A stretch of 64,000 nt of DNA, taken from positions 3,375,405 to 3,439,404 of the forward strand of contig OY811992.1 in assembly GCA_963681505.1 (NCBI GenBank), in the 5' to 3' direction. Position 1 is the stretch's first letter. The number at the start of each line of letters is the position of its first letter. A model generated the notes under the pieces. That model ran no database searches and was not told where the DNA came from. It saw nothing but the letters and a program-made list of their open reading frames with translations. The position numbers were made by a program, and so were the translations under genes. Shown here in pieces: positions 1 through 11,200 of this stretch. The stretch is from Eunapius fragilis. Taxonomy: Eukaryota; Porifera; Demospongiae; Spongillida; Spongillidae.

Positions 1-1107
1 AATACAACGCAAAGCTGAGTGTCCTCTGAAAAAAACATGCTCCTTATCATACCAGGACAAGCTGTGTGTCGGTGTGTAGTGCTTAACACACACGTCCTAC
101 ATCACGCCCCCCCCCCCCCCGGGCCTCCTATCACACGCGCGCGCGCACACACACATACGCACACACACTCACGCACACACACTCGTCTGTCGCAAAAGCC
201 CTACACACCTGTAGCCTCAAAATGTGGGCATCATACGTTGAGTAGCGGTCAGCCGACAGAAATACCATGCACCAGCGATAACAGCTGTGCACAGTAGGGG
301 GAGGGGGGGGGATCCTAAATTCGATCGAACCTTAGCTACACAAAAGAGGCTGCAGTGGTGACTAAGGGCATACAATTTTGGCCGATGCGCGGGGTACTGC
401 TAAACATCGGGTAACACGGTGGAGATTTTGCAAACTGCCGTAGAATGTTGAATCCAACAATGAGGGGTGATACGGAGGCGTTGTATTTAAAAGCGTTTCA
501 GCCCAAATAGCTAGCTAGCAAGGGAAGAAAACCACACATTCTGTTCCCTTCAAGTTATATTGTGAGCTAGTAGTACTCAAGGTATTTCACTACCATGAAA
601 AGGGAAAACACTTACCTCCTAAAATTGGACCAGCCAAATGTTCGAGTGAGTTGTGCTGTTCTCGGCTTATCAAACAATCAAAATAGCCTAATCGCCATTT
701 TGTCCAAGATTCATTGCTCTTCCTAATTTGGGCAGTCCTGCGCATGCCCAGTGCTGTGTGGGCGAATGAAAAGGAAACTTTGTGACGTGAACAATAGTCA
801 CATCATAAAATACTCCCGGTTGTCTTGTCAAGATCTAAGAGTCATCACTTTTCATAGAAGGACAAACCTGCAACCTTCGTCACCCCCCCCCCCTCTCCCC
901 CCCTCCCCACCTCCCCACCTCTTTTCTCTGTTTTTTGTTTTTTTCCTAGTTTAGTATACAGTGACCTCGCCTAAACAGTGTACATTTTGCTCCGAGATTT
1001 CATGCACATGTATGAGCAATACGGTGTAGCGTTCTCAAGGTCTGGGCACGCGATAGCGACGAAGTGCATTGGCTTCCGGTCGGTATCATAGCAACAGCGT
1101 TCAAAAA
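1..1107. other. Region upstream of CFAP161, no recognised gene
   Basis: No coding region is recognised here. It holds CA/CG-alternating simple sequence near 128-185, poly-C near 107-120, poly-G near 297-310 and a C-rich pyrimidine tract at 880-950. On the - strand, a good splice donor (GGAG|GTAAGT, exon edge at 616) follows a stretch with no convincing reading frame. This could be a 5' UTR exon of a divergent gene, but nothing else supports it. Confidence 0.4.
1082..1095 (+). promoter_or_regulatory. X-box-like RFX site before CFAP161
   Basis: The sequence GGTATC-AT-AGCAAC resembles the imperfect palindrome bound by RFX transcription factors, which switch on ciliary genes. The right half (AGCAAC) fits the RRNRAC consensus fully; the left half is degenerate. 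It lies 13 bp before the ATG of a ciliary gene, so the context is appropriate. A chance match remains possible. Confidence 0.4.
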
Positions 1108-1791
1108 ATGAGCATACGAACCTACAGTCCATCCGTGAGAGTGGGCAACTGGAACGAAGATCTCTGCTTAGAGGAGGTACACGTGCATCGTTAAGTGCAT
1201 CGTTAAAAGTTTATGCGTGCAATCATACAGGAGCAGCTGAAAGATTTCATTGAGAAGCAGGAAAAAGGCGAACTGCTAATCCAAAAGACCCACAATCTTC
1301 TAAAGACCATCCTGAGGAAGGTTAGCCAGGCAGTTTTAGAAATAATAACGGAAACAGAATCGTTGGGTGCATGGAGTTTTTTTTATTTAAAATTTTAATG
1401 TCACTTGCGAGGTCACTTGTCATAATCTCGTTCTGTTTAACGCATGCATGCGGATACCTCCCCTGCCGCTTTAGGTCGAACTATCCAATCCGGCTGATGG
1501 ATATCTTCACGTCGGAGATGCTGTGTGCCTGCTCCACGTTCCCTCCATGTCCGTGGTGGCCGCTTACATGTCGGCAGGGAGGGCCCACGAGGCCACGGAG
1601 CTGACGTCCCCGTGCAACGTGGCCTGCTCGAGGAAACTCCAGTCGTGCCCTAGAAACGTATTTATAGTCAGAAGGTAAGGGCGTGGGCGCGGGTTTTGCA
1701 TGGCGCATATTAATTCAGCAGATAGGCGGCACCCACACACCCACACACCCACACACACCCACACACACACGCAAGCACGCACGCGCGCGCG

Positions 1792-1888
<97 letters not shown>

Positions 1889-3384
1889 CGCACACGTACA
1901 CATATACAATTATTTGCATAGAGTCGCTGGTGGAAGCGCCAGCACAAGGTGGGTCGACGACAAATTTGTGGTTTCTACAAACTACATTCGCTAGCTGGAA
2001 GGACACCCTTCTCATCATTATTATAGCATGCGCCCTCAATGCTTTATTGTATCCATTACGTACCGAAGGAGGTACCCCTCTCTAGAGAGAGCTAGGGCCG
2101 TGGGGGGAATATAGCGAGCTTTCAGTCACGCGCACAACTTTGACCATGTACTGGCAATATTTCCAACGTCTCTCCAACGTATTTTTTCTTTAATACACAA
2201 AAGGTGTGTGTGTGGGGGGGGGGAGGGGGAGGGGGAGGAGGGGGGGGGGTAAGGTGCCGAATTGGCGCTACGTTGGTCCCCTCGTTTTTAAAAATAACGC
2301 TATATATATGTTATAGATACGACAAACCGGACGCTGCAGATGGAGACGTGATCTGCTACGGTCAGCAGATCACTTTCACGACGTTGCCCAACGAAGGAGG
2401 ACAGGTGGGTGTCTCCTATATGTCACTCGCATGCATGTGTGCAATGTTGCTGGGGCGTTGCTTGACATTGTGAACTCTGCCAATGGTTCGTTTGATCCCC
2501 AACTTGAATACATGCAGTGACCGTCGTACCTGCCGGCTCGAGTAAGCCAGGGGCTTTCTTGTATGCAACTGTACTAGTATGCTGGTGGTCTGACCATAGA
2601 TTATTGTATTCTATGGCCTGACAGCAGCCATGCGTTAATCTAGGCGGGGGTTAATTTTTTAATTGTCCTCAAAGGGGAGAGTGGAGAGGAGGGGTGGAGA
2701 AGGAATGGTATTTTGAATTCCTACTTGTAATATACTTAGGTCATCTCCTGCACCATACAAAGTACCTTACATGATCACCATAAAATACATGCATTCCGAC
2801 ATCATCCATTCTGTCCCAAGTAGCTCAACTTGCAGACCGCTCGAGCCACATTCATGAAGCATTCCCACTACACCAGAGAGCAGGAGGTCACCCTGGAGGA
2901 TGAAGTGACCTACAGCAGTGCATGGTAACCTACATCATCACACAATTGTACTGCCAAAATATGACCCTTTCCCCTTATATCAGGAACTTGTTATGCTTTA
3001 AGCAGGAGGATAGGTTGGAGACAGAGGGGACACCAGTCCCTGTGAGTGCACAAGCCCTAATTTGCTATTAGAGTAGTCTATGCCGAATTTCAATGCATTT
3101 CTCTTTACTATATATGTACAGGTCAACACGAAGCTTTTCATCAACCACTGCAAGACAAACCAGGACCTTGCAGTGCACACAGATTTCTGCCCCAGGTGGG
3201 TCAAGTTCAAAGCATGCCTGGCTATAGCTTATAACTTCTAATTCTACATTCCACAAGGACCCCATATGGCCGCGAGTATGAGGTGACTGCATGCACAAAG
3301 TATGACATCCATAAGGCTGAGGATGCTGTCAACCACTTCATGATTGTGACTGGAGACCTGGAAAAAATGGCTTCTTGCGGCTGA
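1108..3384 (+). CDS. CFAP161: CFAP161, cilia- and flagella-associated protein 161
   Basis: Eight exons join into a 268-residue frame: 1108-1176, 1231-1320, 1475-1674, 2317-2404, 2824-2924, 2984-3041, 3122-3195, 3258-3384. Every junction has GT-AG and phases agree throughout. Recognisable CFAP161 family features are the N-terminal VRVGNWNEDLCLEE, the GELLIQ helix, DGYLHVGD in exon 3, the LEDEV..SAW segment in exon 5, INHCKTNQDLAVH in exon 7 and HFMIVTGD near the C terminus. The family protein is a microtubule inner protein of motile cilia, so an axonemal role is expected from family knowledge. The vertebrate protein is about 300 residues; this one lacks the extra C-terminal tail. Introns are 54-642 bp. 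The start has AAAAAATG context and an X-box-like motif 13 bp upstream. The identification rests on recognition of motifs, not on a search. Confidence 0.9.
1731..1887. repeat. CA microsatellite in CFAP161 intron 3
   Basis: A run of ACACACCC units passes through a CG-alternating core (about 1783-1800) into a long uninterrupted CA tract. It lies in the 642-bp intron 3. Long reading frames on both strands across it are artefacts of the dinucleotide repeat. Confidence 0.95.
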
Positions 3385-3414
3385 ATGGCTGTGCTGCATT
3401 GCCTGTTCTCATAA

Positions 3415-3420
3415 AATAAA
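3415..3420 (+). terminator. Polyadenylation signal of CFAP161
   Basis: AATAAA lies 31 bp past the CFAP161 stop codon, giving a very short 3' UTR. Confidence 0.65.
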
Positions 3421-3922
3421 ACTTTCAGTGCGTTCATCAAAAAATAATAATTGCATGAACTTGTTATCTGGTTATACGAAACCATGCATACTATACACAC
3501 TTACTGTGGTTTCCTTTTTAAAAATCCTCATTGCGGCTATCTTCAATTCCAAGATGCCCTGAAGGGCAGTGGAGTGTGGACATTCCTTTATTAGCAAGCA
3601 GACCATATGCATGTATGCAAAATCATGTTAATTAAATCCAACTTTCCAAAAAATATACAAGTATGCGGTATACATATATCAGTGACATTTCTACCTAGAT
3701 GGATTCAAGCTTCTAGTCAAGTAACTGCATTTCACTGCTAATCTGCAAAATTATTAATAATAATAATATTAATTTCCCAATATTGTATATGGACAATTGT
3801 CACGTCTTCAGCTTCCGCATACATCTAGCAGTGACTTATGATATCGAACGTTGGGGAATCGCCTTATTAGGTCATCTCTTAATTCTCACAATTGCGAACA
3901 ATAATTGTTACATGTATTTAAA

Positions 3923-4153
3923 AACATTCTCTACGAGAAGGTTGGTGGCATATAGAATTGGAAGGCATTAGTGGTGTAAAAAGCACGGAACATGGCTGAC
4001 TGAAATGGAAAATGAAATACACCTATATTAAGCACACCCCAGCATTACGTACAACGTCTTATAATAGGTGCATTTCATTTTCCATTTCCGATAACCTTAC
4101 ACAATTATTGCATTCCAATCTGATATGCCACCAACTTTCTCGTAGAGAATGTT
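3923..4153. mobile_element. Foldback MITE (ACATTCTCTACGAG family), member 1
   Basis: The left arm starts AACATTCTCTACGAGAAG and the right arm ends with its inverse. Inner parts of the arms are also complementary with mismatches (GGTTGGTGGCATAT and ATATGCCACCAACT). No coding capacity is present. A second, nearly perfect member lies at 50,270-50,557. The first base after the assembly gap (19,985) corresponds to position 4119, inside this element's right arm. Confidence 0.7.
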
Positions 4154-4939
4154 ATTAATTACTTGTTTCAGAAAAGTTTTGTCCTCGTGGGTTCCACAAG
4201 TTAATTTCTTTCTGGTCCAAAGATAAATATTGACCTCTGCATGCATAACTATCATTCCTGCAGTTGTCAGCCATTACAATAGAAAGCTAAGCACAAGGCA
4301 CAAGGTAAATCATTGCATATGTGTATGTCAGCAAAACCTCATTTTATCTTGAAGAGGTGGATCTTGATCTTGAAGAGCTGTCTTTTTAATCTTCGATTCA
4401 TTATCATAGATAGAACTTTGGGTCGGTCTTTCAATCAGTTAAAAACTATGACACAATCTACACTCATTTGCAAAATATTCCTTTTTTGAATTTTGAAATT
4501 TGTGTCCCTCGTGACTCTTTAATTCTATGAACGGGCTATAGGGAAAGCGATGCATCCGAAAGCAAGCCACAGGCTTCATATACCAAATGATCTACGGGAA
4601 GGATAAGGCAAGTTGTACTCTGTCTGACTACAGTATTTAAGTTGAAGGAACATGCAGCTTCACATTTAGAGAATGTCTTCTTCAGTTTTGTATTGAAAGA
4701 GTGCAAACACATCTGGGGATAATTCCCACATAGTGTGTTACAAACACCCATACATCCACTGTGAGCTACTTTTGGTGTGACTTAAAACTATTCAGTTCGT
4801 ACCTATACATATTTGTATTTGTACTTCACACCCATCAGATTAAGCTGGTGTTTAGAGACGAGGTCTATGGTGAAGTAATGAAAGTGCTTTCCTAAATTCA
4901 ACAGGAGAGAGGTCAGAGATGTGGCATGCAACAGGATGT

Positions 4940-4959
4940 CCCCCCCCCCCCCCCCCCCC
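4940..4959. repeat. Poly-C tract (20 C)
   Basis: A run of 20 cytosines. The same site in the second copy has 28 (20,806-20,833), a typical sequencing or slippage difference. Confidence 0.95.
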
Positions 4960-5265
4960 ATCAATTGCCACTGGACTGCACGTCGTGTACCATCACCCAG
5001 TGAAGCCAGTGCTGAATCAAGCTTAGCAAAATAGTGGGTTTGTGGAGCCTCTCAGTTTTTGAACATGTGGACTTGTGGCACTGTGACTAGTACTCACCGC
5101 CATAAATTCATACATAAAAAGAGGTCAGACCCCCTCCAACATTACCCTAAATAAGTAAAAGAATTTACAATGTTACAGTACATGTGTCATTATCATGTGG
5201 TAGCGAGCACTTAAATAAATCATTGTATACATGTGGCTCTCTAAAAGTATGCAATAATTGGAGCA

Positions 5266-8200
5266 CTATACTTTTCCATAATTATTATTTTCACCGCATC
5301 CTTCTTCTCCGTTCATAATTGCTGATGCATGGTTGTTTACTTCCATATATATTGCCTCACTAAGATAAGAAGCCCTGGTATCTGCAGTACGATATGCATC
5401 ACACACTGACATTTCCATGCCAGGTAGCTCAGTTGGGTTTCCAAAGCTGTAGCTAAAAAATATGCATTAATTAAATCAACTGTGCTACTTTTAATTTTAC
5501 CTTGTCGCTGACCTTCTCTTTAGACATTTATAGGCAATGAAGACCACAGTAATGCAGCAAACGATTGTGACAGCACACATAGCACCAGTTATACCAATCA
5601 CTGATGTGGTTGAGGATAATTCACCAGCAGTAGCATCAAAGCGATTCTCTATTGCATAGAATGATTTATATGGGAGGAAAATGATGGCAAGTATAGAAGC
5701 AAAACACATTATTGATTATTCACTGATGCATGTTATAATGTGAGTACATGCATATATTGTAAAAACCTAGGCATGATTTGATTTTATTTATCCCCAAAAC
5801 GTGGTGCTGCAATTCACAATTGTCAGTTATATTCTAACAAACTACCAGCCAATAGCCTCAATGACATCAAGATGGTGAACTGTGAATGTTTTTGAGTTTG
5901 TGCTAAGAATTTGACACAAGTAAACTCAAAAATAGCATGCTTCACTCATGTTTGTTATTGATTTCTGCTTATTAACATTTATATGCCACTTGCATCATCA
6001 TATAATGCATGAAGTAGCTTCCATGCAATTTTCCTGTTTCATCAGGTAGAAACCAACCAGGTTAACTCTTTAATTTGGCTTTGTCACTTCGCACCACTTG
6101 CCTCCAAACAGGGCGTAACCTGCATGATTGATTTCTACCTGGATGGAACAGGAACATTGCATGGAGGCTACTTCGGACCAAGTGATTTTCTTCTTTATTA
6201 CACACCCACCTATGTCTGACAAAGCTAGACCCGTATGAATGCAAGTCCTGTGATGTTTCCCTGTGAAGCTAAGTGCATAGGACTCTATTAATCATGTAAT
6301 TTTACATACATATTACTACAATAATTTTCGTAGATAGGTAATAAGAATTGTGGAAAACCCAGGCTCTAGAATGCATAAATTGTGAAATTCCCATCAGATA
6401 TGACATTTATTAATTTCGCATCATTAAAATGGGTTATTATTTATTGATGATCCTTAAAAGCAGATATATTTACATTTGCTTTATGCAAACATGGAAGTTT
6501 TATCAGTTTCAACAAATTGAATTCAGGAGACACTTGATAGTCAGGTGTCTACCTATTGTAGTGTTGATCCTATTCGTTTAACAAATTGGAATATCACTTA
6601 TATCAGAAAAATACACACATGTCTTTTAATGGAGGTTGTCCTGATTTTAAGCTACATCTATAACCACCAATGTTCTAGGAGAAATTCTAATTGAGTGGAG
6701 TTATAGGTACAAAAAATCTTATCTTGTCATGAGGTGGAATAAAAATAGCTACATTGAATCGAATACAAAAATGGGCTAGAAGAATGATTGACTGAAACTG
6801 AAGTCAAATTAATGTAGCCCAGCCAAAATTCCTGCTTACCTACACAAGTTTCATTGTTTGAAGTAATGTATCCATTGTAGCAGCTGCACACATAGTGTCC
6901 AATGGTATTGGTACATATCTGATTGCAGCCACTTGTATTAAGAGCACATTCATCCACATCTGCAAGTTTGGAAGTAACAGGACTGCTAATACCCAAATTT
7001 TACTGACATACGTAAAGTATGTAAGGACAGCAAACACATTGAAATTGAAGATATTCATGCTTCATGACAACATAAAAATTAATATTACTGGCTATGTGCT
7101 TACCCATACAGGTTTGGTTGTTAAAAGAGATTTTATAACCAAGATAGCAATCACAAAAGTAGCTTCCGTAAGTATTTGTACATATCTGGCTGCAGCCAGT
7201 AATACCGAGAGCACATTCATCTATATCTGTGTAAAAGAATGCTGTAATCATACTTATTCCATGTGTGTAAGTGTCACATAAATGGCACCACAACATGTTT
7301 AAATGCAATGCGTTGCTCTGGCAAGATACTTAATGCATAACTGCGTGCTCTATTGTGTAAAATGGTAGTGATGTAATTATGTGCATAATGGGTTACTGAA
7401 ATTGTAAACCAAAATTTTCAAGGCCCTACTCAACACAAATCTAGTCCTCATTGGTAGATTGCAGAGAGACTTGTATTAAGAGCAAATCAATCTACATCTG
7501 CAAGTTTGGATTGAAGTTTTTTATGATTCATGAATTGGTTTTGTAAATATACACTGTAGTATCCTGATAATTTTGCATCTGTAAGTTTGGAAGTCGTATG
7601 TGATTCATGCAAGCAACTAAAACTGGCTACGTACTTACCCACACATGTTCGGTTGTTAGAAGAGATTTTGTACCCATGATAACAATCACACAAGAAGCTT
7701 CCATATGTATTGGTGCATATATGACTGCAAACAGGATTACCCAGTGCACATTCATCTATATCTGCATGAAAGAATGTAGTTATTAAACTGTAGTAAGTGA
7801 AACACTGAACTTAATTTAAATACACATGTGTGGCTGTAATTTTCACTTACAAGATGCTTGATGCACACAATGGTCTATTAGTGATGAAACATCTTGGCAA
7901 ACCAAAATTTCAAGGCCCCACCCAAGCCAAATTAATTGTAATGAAGAAAACATAAACATGCATCTATTTAACAAATGGGGTGGCGCAGATAAACCATCTT
8001 ATCTGTGTTAATTCAAGAAGCGAGCTGAAGAGCTGAGTCAGCTGCTTTTGCAATAGCTTGCAAAAACATTTGAATATCCTTACAGAACAAAATGCTATTT
8101 ATAAACTACTGAATCTTTTGGGGCCATGGGTGAGATCGCTATCAAAACCTTGACATGTATTTGTACAGACTATATCCATCAGATGATTGAATGGCAATTT

Positions 8201-11200
8201 AAGAGCTCTGCAGAACTAGGAGTGCTTGTGTAACCATGTAAAATGTATTTTGGTGTGTCATAAATATTCTGCATATATTGTGTCACTAGTTTGTGTAGCT
8301 ATACTTATATTTATATGTGTCAAGTCTAGATGGTTGAAATAGTTGCTTGATCACCTACAAGTGAAATTGCCAATGTCAAACATTCTATTTACTAGCTGTG
8401 TTATAGGATACTGTAAAGGTTATTAACATACCTATATACAAACATTGTTAGAACATTGATAATTTTGGCTCAGTGGTTTGATACCGTTATTCCTTCCCTT
8501 CGAAAAAAGCTATCAACTAATAATCACGTATTACTATTCATAAGATTTTATAACATAAGTACTACACTGCTTACCCACACATGATCTGTTGTTGGTTGAA
8601 ATCGGGTATCCAAGGCGACAACTGCACTGGTAGCTTCCAATGGTGTTGGTGCAAATCTGATCGCAACCACTTATACCCAGAGCACATTCATCAATGTCTA
8701 CATGCACAAGGAGATGCATTGAGTATAGGCACATGAACATTAGCTGAAATGCATAGCTTCACTTAATACTAGTGTAAAGACTTCATTAAAAAAAAACATT
8801 AGTGCAGAATCAGATATTGTAGTTAAATCAATGGTGGAATTTACAATTATAACAATGATACATAGCCCCAAATTGACTGATATGTGTTGCTATAAGCAGA
8901 GGCAGAAATACCTAGAAATAAAAATTATTTTAGATACAAGACAACTAAATCAAATAAGGCCACAAAAGTTAGAGCCAATAATAAAAGGGTGTGGTTGTCC
9001 CCGGTGTTGTTATGTAAGCAGCACCTACTGGGTATGGTGGGTGGGGCTTTGTAAAACATCAGGCCGTATGTCAACTGATTATTTTCTGTTAAGAGCTTAC
9101 CCACACATGTTCTATTGTTTGAAGAGATTTGGTATCCAGGGTAGCAACCACACATGTAGCTTCCAATGGTATTGGTGCAAGTCTGACTGCAGTTACTTAT
9201 GGCACATTCATTTACATCTACAGGTTGGAACATTGCACAGGGTACCTGATCAGCAATGTCCATAAGGATACTGATCATACTACTGGCTATGTGTTTACCT
9301 GTACATGTTCGATTGTCCAGAGCTACTTGGTATCCAGGATAGCAACTGCATGTGTAGCTTCCATTGGTGTTGGTACAAATCTGATTGCATCCACTTATAC
9401 CCAGAGCACATTCATCTATGTCTGCATGTATTGAGGTAGTCAAGATAGACATACATCATAATCATTAATATTAATTAATGCTCGCCTGAACAGGTTCTAT
9501 TGCTAGAAGAGATTTGATATCCAAGGTAGCAACTGCATGTGTAGCTTCCATTGGTGTTGGTGCAAATCTGATTGCATCCACTTGTACCCAGAGCACATTC
9601 ATCTACATCTGTTGTGCATTTAAAGCAAGGTACATACAGAATTTATTGCAGTGACTCCTATATTCTTAGCCTCTTCCTTATACCACTCACTCTATGTGTA
9701 CAAAAGGGACAATTTTGGCACTTAAGATTTAGCTTCCAATGTATAGTTTCACTAAATAGTGGGTTTTTAAAAATTTAAATCATAGAACAGGATAACATTT
9801 TGCAATTTAATTGTCAATTGAATGTACAGCTATAACTTTTAATGGACTAGACCTACATATACTTCTATCTTGTATCATGCTTGGCCTGGAGCTGGATCAT
9901 GCAAGCACTTTGCTTCTCTCAGTAAAAAAAGTACTTTGAAGCCACTAGAAGAGCACATGCAGAAGATTATGTTATGGATACCTATAGAAGTTACCCTAGT
10001 GATAATACCTCTGCACACATCAGAGCAAACAAAACAATACCAATTAATTCTTAAATTAGGGACAGTTGCAAATACAGTTTGAATGCATTGAAGTGCACAA
10101 CCATACTTTTTTGGTTGATTTCCTTGTGCACCATTTTGTTCACAGAACATCGTATCATTAAAGCAATTTGCGTACAATGTAAGTCCCCTGCTAGTATGGG
10201 GCATGATGTGCCTCTCACCACACACTGGATATTAGTGGTGTATGCAAGGACACTGGGTGTAACTGAGTGAGGTGGTGCACGGAGGTACACTAGGTGTGGT
10301 GGTGTATGGAGGGTGACACTAGGTGGCACTGGATGACGTTATATAATATGCAGCACCCACTAGATGTGGTGATGTATGGAGGCACACTGAGGGTGGTGGG
10401 TGTGTCAGTGTGAAGCCATATACAATCTACCATTTGAACATTATATGCTTTATCTCAACTGATTATTTTCTGTTAAGAGCTTACCCACACATGTTCTATT
10501 GTTTGAAGAGATTTGGTATCCAGGGTAGCAGCCACACATGTAGCTTCCAATGGTATTGGTGCAAGTCTGACTGCAGTTACTTATGGCACATTCATTTACA
10601 TCTACAGGTTGGAACATTGCACAGGGTACCTGATCAGCAATGTCCATAAGGATACTGATCATACTACGGCTATGTGTTTACCTGTACATGTTCGATTGTC
10701 CAGAGCTATTTGATATCCAAGGTAGCAACTGCACACATAGCTTCCATTGGTGTTGGTGCAAATCTGATTGCATCCACTTATACCCAGAGCACATTCATCT
10801 AAATCTGTATGTGCATTTTGAAGAAAGTTACATATCGAAAAAAAAATTATTGCAGTGGTTCCTATATTCTCAGTCTCTTCATTACATGACACACTCTATC
10901 TGTACAAACGTGACCCATTAATACTCAGTGGCAGATCCAGGGAGGGGGGGGATCCAAGGTGGAATACACTTTAGTATTGTGATCCAGTAGACAGAGTGTG
11001 CTCATACCTGGGAAACATGCTGGTACAGTATTTCCTTTGTAGATTACTTTCCTCCATGTTTGATCATTATTTAATGATGTTACACATCCAGCACGGTATC
11101 CCCCAAGATTATGGTCCATGTGCCAACACAAACGATTAGCACAGTTAATAGAGCCTTGAACAACATCACAGATATTCAATGTAATGCTGGATGAAGATGC

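Noticed and set aside
610..720. Possible divergent first exon with a strong donor on the - strand
   Set aside because: No sustained reading frame; the Met codons are followed quickly by stops. Could only be untranslated.
1564..2039. Several open frames across the CA repeat on both strands
   Set aside because: Dinucleotide repeats have no stops; the translations are only TH or CV runs.
6062..6244. Open frame between EGF exon i and the transmembrane exon
   Set aside because: No phase-matching splice sites and no recognisable domain; the joined gene is complete without it.
8831..10921. + strand open frames opposite the EGF exons
   Set aside because: They are shadows: the - strand exons have cysteine spacing, splice sites and phase agreement, the + strand frames have none.
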